Numbered from the stretch's first letter, positions 36,650 to 45,858 are shown. The stretch: 64,000 bases of DNA from Segetibacter aerophilus (GCF_007991655.1 NZ_BJYT01000002.1:62001-126000); one strand, 5' to 3'. Program-made: numbers and translations. Notes: generated by a model from the letters alone, not told the origin.

Positions 36650-37909
36650 ATGAGTCAGCCAAACTATTCAGTATCTCTATTTTGGGATAAAAGAGCCGTG
36701 GATCAAAAAACAAAGATGTCACGGGTGATGCTTACAGTTAATCTTCAGGCCAAACAATTTCGAATCTCGTTAAAGCTGAGGTCTACAAAAGAAGACTTTG
36801 ATAAAGCGATTTCATCAGCAAGGGCTTTAAATACTGAAACAAAGTTTTTGAGAACAGAGATTAATGAATATGTGACAAAAGCGGAAACTATTCTAGAAAG
36901 GCTGATTAACCCTTCACAAGAAAGCTTCTCACGCTTATTCAAATCAAATACAGATTTATTAACTAGTACTAAAACAAGCATTACGCCTTTCTTTCAAATG
37001 AAAATTTTGGAATTGCACAAAGAGGAGCGCTTCTCACAAAAGGTTAATTCTAAGCTTGCTTTATCGTCTTTGCTAAAGTATAAGGCTGTTATTTATTTTG
37101 AGGAAATCGATGTAAAATTTTTGAAGGGCTACACTGAGTTTATGGTTAATAGTGGAAAGACAATAACTACTGCTAATTTTTATTTACGTGCCTTGCGTAC
37201 TGTATTCGCAGACGTTGTAAAATCAGGAATTGTAGCTGAGAAATATTTTCCGTTTAGAGGGTATATAATGAGTTCCCGTGTGCGTTCTAAATCCGTTTTA
37301 TATCCTGAACAATTGAAAGCTTTACTCAATTATCCTACTGTTGGCAAACGGGAAACTCGGGCAAAAGCTTATTTCTTTTTTTGCTACCTGACAAATGGCT
37401 GCAATTTTCGGGACGTTGCTATGTTGAAGTGGAAAAATGTTCAAGGCAATATGATAATTTTTGTCCGTCATAAAACCCGGCATACTACCCAATCAGAAAA
37501 AGAAATAAAAGTGTACATGCATGACCTCTCAAAAGAGATTATAAAAAAATGGGGGAACGTATCTACAAAGCCTGATGAATATATTTTCCCTGTTTGTAAG
37601 AAAGGAATGACGGAGGAACAAATGAATAAAGCAATAATAAGGTATAAAAGAATCTCAAATAAGTTCTTAGCTCCTATCGGCAAGAAGCTCGGTTTTGAAG
37701 TCCACTTGTGTTTAAACCTAGCTAGACATTCTTTTGCTACAAAAATGAAAATTGATGGAGTGGCTGTTACTGCTATTTCGGACGCTTTAGGACACACCAC
37801 CACCACCACAACCGAACATTATATGAAGTCCCTACCTGATGAATATATTAAAGAGATGTCTTCAAACCTTTTAAAGTTTGCGCCAGCAGATAAATTGCTT
37901 GTCATTTAG
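36650..37909 (+). CDS. Bacteroides-type tyrosine recombinase / integrase
   Basis: A 419-residue protein with an N-terminal arm-binding domain (about 1-100), SAM-like core-binding domain (about 105-210) and catalytic domain (about 225-400). The first catalytic Arg position reads GCNFRDVAMLKW, followed by HKTR, LARHSFATKM (His/Arg) and LGHTTTTTTEHYMKS with nucleophile Tyr. It is of the kind carried by Bacteroidota genomic islands and mobilisable elements. There is no IntI-type extra helix that I can recognise. It sits beside a tRNA-derived repeat and ends in a good terminator. Confidence 0.9.
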   Translation: MSQPNYSVSLFWDKRAVDQKTKMSRVMLTVNLQAKQFRISLKLRSTKEDFDKAISSARALNTETKFLRTEINEYVTKAETILERLINPSQESFSRLFKSNTDLLTSTKTSITPFFQMKILELHKEERFSQKVNSKLALSSLLKYKAVIYFEEIDVKFLKGYTEFMVNSGKTITTANFYLRALRTVFADVVKSGIVAEKYFPFRGYIMSSRVRSKSVLYPEQLKALLNYPTVGKRETRAKAYFFFCYLTNGCNFRDVAMLKWKNVQGNMIIFVRHKTRHTTQSEKEIKVYMHDLSKEIIKKWGNVSTKPDEYIFPVCKKGMTEEQMNKAIIRYKRISNKFLAPIGKKLGFEVHLCLNLARHSFATKMKIDGVAVTAISDALGHTTTTTTEHYMKSLPDEYIKEMSSNLLKFAPADKLLVI

Positions 37910-37939
37910 TTCACTGTTTACTAATAGCAGGAAATTTGT

Positions 37940-37964
37940 AAGAATGACTTTTGTCATTCTTTTT
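37940..37964 (+). terminator. Integrase terminator
   Basis: AAGAATGAC-TTTT-GTCATTCTT perfect stem-loop followed by TTT, about 31 bp past the integrase stop. A near-copy follows the decayed duplicate at 38356-38379. Confidence 0.85.
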
Positions 37965-38012
37965 CTAACTAAGCATCTCCTCGTTTGTCGCTGCCTTTCC
38001 TTGGATCTAAGC

Positions 38013-38324
38013 TAAGAATGGAATGACCGCTGAGCAAATCAATAATGCTATCAAAGGTATAAAAGAGTTTCAAATAAGATGTTAGCACCGATAGGGAAGG
38101 AGCTAGGTTTTGAAGTTCATCTGTTCTAGCATTTAGCTCGCCATTCATTTGCTAACAAGATGAAATTGGATAATGTGAATGTGTCGGCAATATCAGATGC
38201 AATGGGTCATACCAATACTGCTACTACTGAAAATTATTTGCATAGTCTTCCTGATTTTTATGTGAAAGAGATGTCTTCAAGTCTTTTAGAATTTGAACCA
38301 GCAAATAAAATGCTTGTGATTTAA
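38013..38324 (+). pseudogene. Decayed duplicate of the integrase 3' end
   Basis: The nucleotide sequence parallels 37601-37908 of the intact integrase, with stops and frameshifts. The last part still reads LARHSFANKMKLDNVNVSAI and ends in NKMLVI like the intact gene's DKLLVI. It is followed by the same type of terminator. It is best explained as a tandem or element-on-element insertion of a related integrase that later decayed. Confidence 0.85.
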
Positions 38325-38355
38325 TTGATTGTTGAGGTGTTAGCAGGAAGTTTTC

Positions 38356-38379
38356 AAGAATGGCTTTTGTCATTCTTTT
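38356..38379 (+). terminator. Duplicate integrase terminator
   Basis: AAGAATGGC-TTTT-GTCATTCTT stem (one G-T pair) with a T-run, a diverged copy of the hairpin at 37940. Confidence 0.75.
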
Positions 38380-38394
38380 TCTAACTTCAGTCTA

Positions 38395-39084
38395 TCAGCT
38401 TCGTGTTTCAGCACCCTTGAAAGAATTTGCACAATTAGTAGTTGCCTCAAAAACTTCACTGTTAAACATGTCTGTATATTTAACTGTTATGGTAAAAAAT
38501 TGTATCCTTTGTAAAATCTTTGTAGCCTCAACTGAAAATATAGCCTTATGTTCTGGTTCTTGTGTATCATAATACACTTCGATTAGGTCGGTAGACTTAT
38601 CCCTTCCGAGATTAAAACTATCACCTACTATATCGCCGGTAGCAGTAAAGTTAATGGCAATAGGTACTGCTAAAGCAGCTTTTATATTCGTATAACTTTT
38701 GTTGCTTGAGCTATCGTTCACTACTATTTCCTTAATGACAGCAACACCTAATCCATCATTTTTCAATCTAATATACAATTCCTTATAACCATTCCTTAGC
38801 TCAAAATCAAGGAAAGGCCTTACGGACCTATTAATATTTTTTGTTTCTTTTTCCTTGTCATACTTATTTACTTCATTAGCAATAAATGCAACTAAGCCTA
38901 AATTAGCTATTCCTATGACTATACTGAAAATACCAGTTATATATGTTGCGAAAGAAGCCCAATCTTCTATTTTTTTTGAGATAGGGTAATTATAAAAATT
39001 TAAAGTGAAGATTATGAGAAAGATTATTAGAAGAATAGTAAATATGGCCAACAAACGCCATGTATATTGTAGAAACTTCTTCAT
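38395..39084 (-). CDS. Two-span membrane protein with soluble C-terminal domain
   Basis: A 229-residue protein. Two transmembrane helices (about residues 9-31 and 45-70) are followed by a 150-residue beta-rich domain with no recognised family. The short basic N-terminus and the polar domain after the second helix suggest the C-terminal part lies in the cytosol. First minus-strand gene next to the recombinase. Function unknown. Confidence 0.65.
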   Translation of the reverse strand: MKKFLQYTWRLLAIFTILLIIFLIIFTLNFYNYPISKKIEDWASFATYITGIFSIVIGIANLGLVAFIANEVNKYDKEKETKNINRSVRPFLDFELRNGYKELYIRLKNDGLGVAVIKEIVVNDSSSNKSYTNIKAALAVPIAINFTATGDIVGDSFNLGRDKSTDLIEVYYDTQEPEHKAIFSVEATKILQRIQFFTITVKYTDMFNSEVFEATTNCANSFKGAETRS

Positions 39085-39230
39085 CTTGTAATACTATATG
39101 TGACAAATCTGAAAATCTTTTTTGCTAAATTACTATTAGACATAAACTTATAACAACGTATGACCCCTATACAAGCTCTTATTTTCTAATTTCTTTATTT
39201 ACTCTGCTGATAACCTTTTTATTATACCAT

Positions 39231-39452
39231 TTAAGTATAAATATTAAAAATTGGTTTATTAGTAGTATCATCTATTTTGGTTATTTCGTATTCTCTAAAA
39301 CCAATCCAGTCTAATTTATTGTCTTTGTTCAGATACCAAACGAGCGGTCTTATACCTTCGTTTGGAATTAACTCTGTACTTAAATGAATCACCATTCCTT
39401 CAAAAGTGCTACTGTCTTTTTTATTTTTAAATGTCGCTTTAAAAGGTTGCAT
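39231..39452 (-). CDS. Small hypothetical protein
   Basis: A 73-residue, beta-strand-rich protein (MQPFKATFKNKKDSSTFEGM start). It is similar in character to small orphan proteins found in cassette regions. No domain is recognised and no attC-like palindrome directly borders it. Confidence 0.5.
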   Translation of the reverse strand: MQPFKATFKNKKDSSTFEGMVIHLSTELIPNEGIRPLVWYLNKDNKLDWIGFREYEITKIDDTTNKPIFNIYT

Positions 39453-39608
39453 ATATTTTCCGGCAATATAACTATCATTTCAACCCTATAGTAAAAAATT
39501 ATAGGTATGTTATCGGTCAGATTAAAACATTTAAATTGCTGTTCGTTCTCCTATTTATTATCTCCCTGTAAATATTAGCCCTAATGGACAAAATTTGTTT
39601 TAATAATA

Positions 39609-40412
39609 ATGCCTATAAGTGATAATGGAAATTATGAAGTAGGTCAGTTTAAAAGGGTTTACGATTTTATAATTAAGCCAGCATGTGAACTAGCAGGTTT
39701 TAAACCAACTAGGGCGGATGATGTATTAAACACCAATTATATTGCTTTAGATATTGTGAAAAACATCATTCAAGCAGATATGGCACTGTGTGATTTAAGT
39801 GGTAGAAATCCAAATGTTATGTACGAGTTAGGTATACGGCAAGCATTTAATAAACCAGTTACACTAATTAAAGATTTAATAACTGAAAGGATTTTTGATA
39901 TATCAGGATTCAGGGATGTTTCCTATGATGAATCTTTGCGTGTTGATACTGTTCAAACAAACTTTGAAGTTATAGCTGATACAATTAAAAATACTTATGA
40001 AACGGCTGGGCAAGAAATAAACTCATTAGTAAGTTTGTTAGGTATCGAACCAGCAAAAATTGAAAATAGTGTTCAAATTTCTCCTGATACAGAGATAATA
40101 ATGAATGCAATCAAGAGTTTACAAGTAAGATTTGAAGAGCTAAGAGTTCAATCTAATTATCCCATTGTCAATGATACACCCAAACATGGTACTGATATAA
40201 ATAATATCATAAGTTATAATCCCAGGCACACCTACCCGCTTGATGAACTTGCTAAAATTAAAGTTGGAGATAAAATTTTACATGAAAAGTTTGGAACAGG
40301 AACAGTTACAAAAATGCAAGGCTCTTATAATAATCCCATAACCACCATATTTTTCGGCGATGGAGATGAAAAGAAAGTAATGCTAAATTATGCAAAGTTC
40401 ACTCTTATATAG
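39609..40412 (+). CDS. Deoxyribosyltransferase/TIR-like domain fused to a Tudor-like domain
   Basis: A 267-residue protein and the only clear plus-strand gene of the accessory array. Residues about 10-105 contain the set (I)IQADMALCDLSGRNPNVMYE then LGIRQAF. This motif is typical of nucleoside 2-deoxyribosyltransferase/TIR-like STIR-fold domains, in which Asp and Glu line the nucleotide pocket. Residues about 215-267 (KVGDKILHEKFGTGTVTKMQ to VMLNYAKF) resemble the PcrA/UvrD C-terminal Tudor domain that contacts RNA polymerase or DNA. The middle is a helical linker. It may be a nucleotide-consuming effector; that is inference. Confidence 0.65.
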   Translation: MPISDNGNYEVGQFKRVYDFIIKPACELAGFKPTRADDVLNTNYIALDIVKNIIQADMALCDLSGRNPNVMYELGIRQAFNKPVTLIKDLITERIFDISGFRDVSYDESLRVDTVQTNFEVIADTIKNTYETAGQEINSLVSLLGIEPAKIENSVQISPDTEIIMNAIKSLQVRFEELRVQSNYPIVNDTPKHGTDINNIISYNPRHTYPLDELAKIKVGDKILHEKFGTGTVTKMQGSYNNPITTIFFGDGDEKKVMLNYAKFTLI

Positions 40413-40555
40413 TACCTCTATAAAGTTTAGCACATTCATTAATCAGTCTTATAACTGATAACACTACCCTGAATACTACTCCTGATATCTATCCTTTATG
40501 TAGTTTGAAATTGTTAATGCGGGCAGTTTTTGATGTTTTTAAAACCGAATGTTGG

Positions 40556-40637
40556 TTGCATTATTTACTAATCTTGCATTTTCTGCATTTCTTGCATTTT
40601 ACCAATCGACGTGCAAATAATGCAACTAATGCAAATC
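40556..40637. repeat. Inverted pair of 9-bp iterons (TTGCATTT type)
   Basis: Three tandem 9-mers (CTTGCATTT, TCTGCATTT, CTTGCATTT at 40573-40599) face three inverted 9-mers (GTGCAAATA, ATGCAACTA, ATGCAAATC at 40611-40637). Around them is a perfect 11-bp dyad TTGCATTATTT / AAATAATGCAA (40556-40566 and 40615-40625). It lies between two convergent genes. It could be a multi-operator or a replication/partition-type site. Confidence 0.6.
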
Positions 40638-40729
40638 CAGATGTTAAGGAGTAAGTTTAACGGACAAGTTAATCGGTTCTGATTATTGAACTGTTTACTC
40701 TGAAGCAATTTCGCCGTTCTATCGCCGGC

Positions 40730-40860
40730 GGGATTTTCAGCTTTATGCAGTAGTGGTATTCGTTGTTATGTAGTTTCCCTACTGTTCTAAAGCTCATTAA
40801 AGATATTCTGTTTAAATTACTTGATTAAGCCACTATTGCATCAAGCTGTTGTTACCAGCA
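40730..40860 (-). repeat. attC-like site A
   Basis: An imperfect palindrome with arms CAGCTTTATGCAGTAGTGG (40738-40756) and CCACTATTGCATCAAGCTG (40830-40848). The end box GTTACCAGC is at 40851-40859. That box is the exact complement of the start box of the same cassette (41405-41413). The outer left box is not clear (GC-rich CGCCGGCG instead). Confidence 0.7.
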
Positions 40861-40863
40861 GTA

Positions 40864-41397
40864 TTATCTGTTTTGAGATAAGTAGTGATGAATAGCATAA
40901 AGAGCTTCAATGCAATGTTCTCCCCAATGATTATCGTAACCAAACTTGAACTGAAAAATTGCATTTTCCATTGCTCCTATTTCAGATTTGTCATGCAAAA
41001 TCAAAGCTTCTTTCAGGTCTTTATATATGTCACCTAAATCATCGACCAAGTCACCTGTACCCGTCTCCGCTAAATTATTAAGGTCAACTGGATTTAGAAC
41101 AGCCCAATAGTAACTGAAAGGTACTCGATTAGCAATAAGCTGTAGTTGTGCCTTCATTTCTTTGTCGTCAAGTTTTACATCAAACTCTGTATCTGTTTCA
41201 AGCTGAACTGATGGAAGATTTCGACCAAGATTATAAAGTGTCAGCAGATGATATTGTGTTGCAATTAGAAATTCCTTTTCTGCATCAGCAGTGCCTTTCT
41301 CAATAAACAGGCAGAAGTTCTCTGCACATTCAACAAAGGATTTAAACTCTTTTGTTCTAAGAATTTCGTCAATTGGTAAAGGTTTAGTGTCTGTCAC
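40864..41397 (-). CDS. DUF5063 family protein
   Basis: A 177-residue, all-helical protein matching DUF5063 (FKSFVECAENFCLFIEKG, then YYWAVLNPVDLNNLAETGTG). It starts with GTG directly after the cassette core box (7 bp), as is common in integron-like cassettes with short leaders. No enzymatic motif is present. It occupies a single-gene cassette of about 680 bp. Confidence 0.8.
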   Translation of the reverse strand: MTDTKPLPIDEILRTKEFKSFVECAENFCLFIEKGTADAEKEFLIATQYHLLTLYNLGRNLPSVQLETDTEFDVKLDDKEMKAQLQLIANRVPFSYYWAVLNPVDLNNLAETGTGDLVDDLGDIYKDLKEALILHDKSEIGAMENAIFQFKFGYDNHWGEHCIEALYAIHHYLSQNR

Positions 41398-41403
41398 AAA
41401 TAT

Positions 41404-41542
41404 TGCTGGTAACGATTAGGTATTTATGCAGGTGTGGTATTGGCAGCACTCCTGCTGATTGAAAAAATACTGATGCCGTGATATTCGTCCCCCCAATTTA
41501 TAACGTCCTGCCACACTTGCATAGGATACTCTGTTACCAGCA
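41404..41542 (-). repeat. attC-like site B
   Basis: 139-bp imperfect palindrome: TGCTGGTAAC (41404-41413) with TTTATGCAGGTGTGG faces CCACACTTGCATAGG with GTTACCAGCA (41533-41542). On the minus strand the crossover position would be G|TTACCAGC. The spacer contains GATGCCGTGATATTCGTCC, shared with site N. Confidence 0.75.
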
Positions 41543-41610
41543 GTACTTCCTGTTTCACTCAAAACCGATGGCAAAAAAGGTAAGAACTTTGCAATGTACT
41601 AAGCGGAATG

Positions 41611-41964
41611 TTACATTAGAATACTACCTATTGTATAATGTCCGTGTTCTTTATATTTTAATTCATTATCAACCTGAACGATAACTACTTGGTAAGTTAT
41701 GCGACCTACAGTGTTTAGAATTTGCAAATCACGCATTGTTGCATTGTATTGCTTTTGAATTTCTTCGTTCGTTAATTTAATAATCGCACGATACACTAAG
41801 TTCTTAGTGTTGTTATTTATTGTGTCAATAATCGGAAATATTTCATTTTTCAGTCCCGTGTCTTTTGAAAACATTTCATCTTCCTCACTATATAAAGAAA
41901 TTTGAAGCTTGGGAAATTCTTCTTTTAACCAAATGTCATGTTTTTCTTTAGTTAGATAGTTCAT
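41611..41964 (-). CDS. Hypothetical protein
   Basis: A 117-residue soluble protein, acidic in the first half (ISLYSEEDEMFSKDTGLKNE), helical then beta-rich. No family is recognised. It is the last of three genes in the cassette bounded by sites B and D. Confidence 0.6.
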   Translation of the reverse strand: MNYLTKEKHDIWLKEEFPKLQISLYSEEDEMFSKDTGLKNEIFPIIDTINNNTKNLVYRAIIKLTNEEIQKQYNATMRDLQILNTVGRITYQVVIVQVDNELKYKEHGHYTIGSILM

Positions 41965-42033
41965 ACTGAATTTCTTTTAGTTCTCAACATTTTTAGTTTA
42001 TTCACGGTTTCGGATGTTCGGAAGACGTTAAAT

Positions 42034-42552
42034 TTAATAACTCAAATCAACTTTATTTTGCACGGACTTCAAACTTATTGATGCTTCAGCATAATTATGG
42101 AAAACGAAACAATCTGCCTTATTAATTTTATCGTATCGAAAATCATAGACTTTATCCATACTGTTATTTCTTTTGAAAAAATTTAATTGGTTGTCAATTA
42201 GACGATACTTTTTATCGTTAGAATAATCTTCAATTTCTTGTATAGGTGTACAGTAATTAAAATTTACTATTTCACCTCCTGCTGAAGGGGGATAGCTTCG
42301 GGTAAAGTTTATAACTACATATGCAAATTTTGCAGAGTTTTGTTGATAAAGAACTTCCTTAGCTTCGTTCGCTTTGCTTTTACTTAATTCCTCTTTAAGG
42401 TCTCTGACCGTATAAGAATAATTATCTATTATGCTTTGAAGGTTTCTGTTTGCGGCTCTTAAGCTATCAATTGTTATGTCTTTCTGTTTTACAGTCTCAA
42501 CATTGCATGAAATTGAAACACAAATAATGATGAACCACAAAATATTTTTCAT
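42034..42552 (-). CDS. Coiled-coil lipoprotein
   Basis: A 172-residue protein with a lipoprotein signal (FIIICVSISCN, Cys near 16), a coiled-coil (about 25-65; DSLRAANRNLQSIIDNYSYT) and a C-terminal globular part. It lies 15 bp after the exported protein gene at 42568 and is probably translated with it. Function unknown. Confidence 0.7.
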   Translation of the reverse strand: MKNILWFIIICVSISCNVETVKQKDITIDSLRAANRNLQSIIDNYSYTVRDLKEELSKSKANEAKEVLYQQNSAKFAYVVINFTRSYPPSAGGEIVNFNYCTPIQEIEDYSNDKKYRLIDNQLNFFKRNNSMDKVYDFRYDKINKADCFVFHNYAEASISLKSVQNKVDLSY

Positions 42553-42567
42553 TTTTCCTTTCTTAAA

Positions 42568-43044
42568 CTAAAAAATTAAAAACTCCAATCCTCTCAGCTT
42601 TAAGAATGCGTTGTTGAGATGTTTTATATATCGATGTTTTTGTTCTGTGGTCATTTTATCCTTATTAATATTTAGGTAAATGGATTTATCATCCGATTTA
42701 CGAGTAAAAACAATAAAATCCTCGCCGCTGTTGCTTCCTACGTCCATTATTAAATCAAGGTCCTCTAATGTTTCAGCCTTTTTTAGAGAAAATTCATATG
42801 CCATTGACACTGGTATATTATTCATCCGTCTATAGTTTTTAAGCTCTATAGTAAATGCTGTTTCAGAAATCGGGAACGTCGGTTTAATCTTGCTATTATT
42901 TTCCCACAAGACTACGCTTGTTAAACTTGAAACAATCCAATCTTTTGTTTGCCGTATTGTATATTCTTTTTTAAATGGCGTTACTTGAGTAAAAACGTTA
43001 CTGAATAAGCAAGTAAAAATTGTGAGCAGAATTATTTTTTTCAT
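42568..43044 (-). CDS. Exported hypothetical protein
   Basis: A 158-residue protein with a clear signal peptide (MKKIILLTIFTCLFSNVFTQ). The rest is beta-rich with no known domain, resembling small exported DUF4468-like proteins of Bacteroidota (KDWIVSSLTSVV then LKNYRRMNNIPVSM). First gene of the three-gene cassette, about 90 bp after its core box. Confidence 0.65.
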   Translation of the reverse strand: MKKIILLTIFTCLFSNVFTQVTPFKKEYTIRQTKDWIVSSLTSVVLWENNSKIKPTFPISETAFTIELKNYRRMNNIPVSMAYEFSLKKAETLEDLDLIMDVGSNSGEDFIVFTRKSDDKSIYLNINKDKMTTEQKHRYIKHLNNAFLKLRGLEFLIF

Positions 43045-43125
43045 AATTAATGTTTAGTCCCTAAGAAGTAAGATAAATTAAAATTGCTACTCCCTTTATT
43101 GTTATTTGGGTGTGTCCAAAAGTAT

Positions 43126-43262
43126 TGCTGGTAACGTTTTTCAGCTTTATGCAGTAGTGGTATTTGTTGTTCTACTGTCTACTACTGTTGTTAAGCTCAT
43201 TAAAGATATTCTGTTAATGTTATTCCTATAGCCACTATTGCATAAAAGCTGTTGTTAGTGGC
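43126..43262 (-). repeat. attC-like site D
   Basis: 137-bp palindrome with arms CAGCTTTATGCAGTAGTGG (43142-43160) and CCACTATTGCATAAAAGCTG (about 43232-43251). The start box of the three-gene cassette (minus strand GTTACCAGC, 43127-43135) and the end box of the TPR cassette (GTTAGTGGC, 43254-43262) sit at the ends. The two boxes differ, as expected when each belongs to a different cassette. The TPR stop codon lies inside the end box. Confidence 0.8.
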
Positions 43263-43884
43263 TGTATTGGACACTCGCCCAAAGCTCAAGCAATTGCTTT
43301 TTGTTTTTATTCATTAAAGATGCCAACCATTTTTTTTGTTCTTCATCCGTTTGGTTATCATAAAATTTCTTTAAAAGCAAGTTTGCACTTTTCTGGTCTT
43401 CCAACATAATAAGATTTGTTGCCTTGTTGCCGAGCAACATCTCATAATCTCTATTCTCCGTATTCATCGTGTCCAACACACGATTACAGATTTCCAAAGA
43501 CTTCTTGAAGTAGACTGAAGAAGCAACGGTGTCACTAACCCGTTCATACAAAATGCCACCTGTCAAATAAAGGTCGTGTGCTGAAGGACGGAGTTGAAGC
43601 AATTTATTAACGGTAAAGATAGCCTTGTCATACTGTTTGAGCTGATTATAAAATATCAATTTGTTGTAATGTCCAAGGAAATAATTGCTATCAACCGTAG
43701 TTGCTTTATCAAGTAGGGAAATTGCTTTGCGTGAGCTATCGGGAATTTGTATGTAAGCAACGAGTGTCATTGCTTGATAGTTTAGCTGAACGGCAGCAGG
43801 GTGAACTTTGGACTTTAAGGCGCCTTGTCCACATGAACAAAATCCAATTAATAAGAAAGCAGTTAAAAATTTCAGGGTCATCAT
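43255..43884 (-). CDS. TPR lipoprotein
   Basis: A 209-residue protein. I start at the ATG ATG pair at 43884 (MMTLKFLTAFLLIGFCSCGQ), because the longer frame runs through the attC-like palindrome. Lipidation is likely at the Cys in GFCSCG. Residues about 40-170 form TPR-like helices (FLGHYNKLIFYNQLKQYDKA). The start is 6 bp after the core box, and the stop TAA is embedded in the end box (CCACTAAC). Function unknown. Confidence 0.7.
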   Translation of the reverse strand: MMTLKFLTAFLLIGFCSCGQGALKSKVHPAAVQLNYQAMTLVAYIQIPDSSRKAISLLDKATTVDSNYFLGHYNKLIFYNQLKQYDKAIFTVNKLLQLRPSAHDLYLTGGILYERVSDTVASSVYFKKSLEICNRVLDTMNTENRDYEMLLGNKATNLIMLEDQKSANLLLKKFYDNQTDEEQKKWLASLMNKNKKQLLELWASVQYSH

Positions 43885-43890
43885 AATATG

Positions 43891-44010
43891 GCCACTAACG
43901 TTAAAGTGTTTATGAAGTTGTGGCAATGGAAAAACATTCAGTCACAATTAACCCAAAAAGCAAAATAGGGATTTATAGCTGAACACTGATTTACTCCCCA
44001 GACTAATACT
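43891..44010 (-). repeat. attC-like site E (partial)
   Basis: The left arm is well preserved: core box minus-strand GTTAGTGGC (43891-43899), then AAAGTGTTTATGAAGTTGTGGC, the second arm type also seen at 50.9, 51.75 and 59.8 kb. The AAAAAGCAAAATAG spacer is shared with them. The right arm is degenerate and its box is not recognisable. Confidence 0.55.
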
Positions 44011-44031
44011 CATTACCCACTGCGCTTTTAT

Positions 44032-45767
44032 CTATTGAACAAAGTAAACTTTTGCTATTTTGTTATTTTCTATATGATAAATTGCCGTTGCTTCCACTTT
44101 TGTTTTTCCTATGCCCGAGACACTTTCTTTGTCGATAATAATATTGCCTTGAATTATCCTCTCTTTTATTTCACAATGTAAATTGGATAAATTATTAAAC
44201 ATTTCGCTATATTCTTTTCTCATGTTTTCTTTTCCCTTCCCTATCAATTTTTGGGGAAATTCATACAATTCGACGCCTTCCGAATAAGGTTCTAAAAAAG
44301 CATCTATATTTCTTGCATTGTAAGCATTTAGTTGTCTTTGTACCAACGCCAATGGTGTTTCCTTCACCAACGTGTCCGGGTTTATCGCATAGCCCTTATT
44401 AAATACTAAATTAATTTTAGTAAGATTTTCCAGATTGTCTATAGGGTTGGAGTTTAGCAGAACCATATCCGCCTTTTTGCCAATAGAGATACTGCCTATA
44501 TTGTTTTTGTTATTAAATATTTTTGCCGGATTAATTGTAGCTGACTGAAGAATTTGCCAATTGGTTAGTCCACTTTTTTGCATGGCTTTAAGTTCGCTCA
44601 GAAATGATGTAGCATGTTGTGTACCTATATTGCCAGCATTGGTGCCTGCTACTATTGTTACTCCTGCATCAATCATCTTTTTAAGGTTTATCATTCTAAT
44701 GGAGTCTGCACGGGCAGAAGTAGAAATGCTTTTTGGAGAATTAATCCATTGCTTGATACGATTTACATAGGCAGTATCGGGTAAATTCTTTAGGTCGTCC
44801 AGGGAACCGATTTGCCTTGGATTTGATTTAGTTAAATCGTAAAAAGAGTAATTGCTTTTTGTCCAAATGTGTTATCATATCCAGCAGCAGCGATTAATGT
44901 AGGACAAAGGATAACATTTTTTGTTTTCAGTAATTTGATAAAGTTATCTGAGACTACTTCATCTTCCACATCATGTACCAGATAATCACATCCGCTTTCT
45001 ACCGCAAGTTGTGCTGTAATTCTTTCTGTTGCATGTACTGCTACTTTCAAGTTGTTTTTATGCGATTCTTCAACGATTGCTCTCACAATAGGTTCATATT
45101 TTTTTGCACTCGCTTCAATACTATCAGGGCTTACGATGTACCATATTTTTATAAAGTCAGGATGAAAAGGCAATTGCTCCAGTACCATTTTTCTTGCATC
45201 TTCTATTGAAGTAAACAATTTAAAGGGCTCGTCATTTTGCAAGTTTTTAAAAACATTTGGCTAATATGAAGTAAGCAAAGGACCTGTCATATAAATCGTA
45301 GGTGAATAATTTTTATTCACAAATGAATCTCTTTGTTTAAGAAAGCTATAAGTTGCTCCCACATCAATTACAGATGTTATTCCCATTTGCATATAACGTC
45401 GCAGTAAATCTTCCATGTTACTATGAACCCAATCCATTTCCTTTTCATAGGAACTATATTTACGAAGGTCGAGCCCATCGGGTCTTGTGTATAAACCTCC
45501 ACTTTGAAAAAAATGTACATGTGCATCTGTTAAACCCGGAATTAAATATTTCCCCACACCCTCAATTATTTTTGCATCAGCCGGGATTTTTATTTTACCA
45601 ATAGGTTTGATTGCCGAAATAATATTATTTGTTACAACAACCGTTTGGCCGGGTATTAGTTTTTTGTTTATCACATCCACAACATTTACATTGGCAACAT
45701 ATGTTTGGCTAAATGTTGTAAAACCAAACATGGTCGCAAAAAGTAGAAATGATATTTTATTTTTCAT
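44032..45767 (-). pseudogene. Amidohydrolase with SnoaL-like tail, inactivated
   Basis: Three pieces form one exported imidazolonepropionase-like amidohydrolase. It has a signal peptide, the metal motif PGLTDAHVHFF, HDVEDEVVSD, and VTIVAGTNAGN where an Asp ligand is usual, then a C-terminal SnoaL-like domain. A TAG at 45258-45260 replaces a probable Gln codon (CAG) after TGPLLTSY. A one-base loss in the T run at 44856-44860 shifts the frame after YDNTFGQK. Two independent lesions argue for a true pseudogene. It fills one cassette of about 1.97 kb. Confidence 0.85.
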
Positions 45768-45858
45768 AAAAATTATTTCAATGGTTGAAAGGTCTTTCGG
45801 TCTCTATAGCATTACCGCACTAACCAGTATTTCCGATAGTTTGTAGTTAAAAAATGTT

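Noticed and set aside
36650-37909. Integron integrase IntI as identity of the recombinase
   Set aside because: The protein has the three-domain Bacteroides-type layout with SAM-like core domain and no recognisable IntI extra helix; genes in the array also read toward it, not away.
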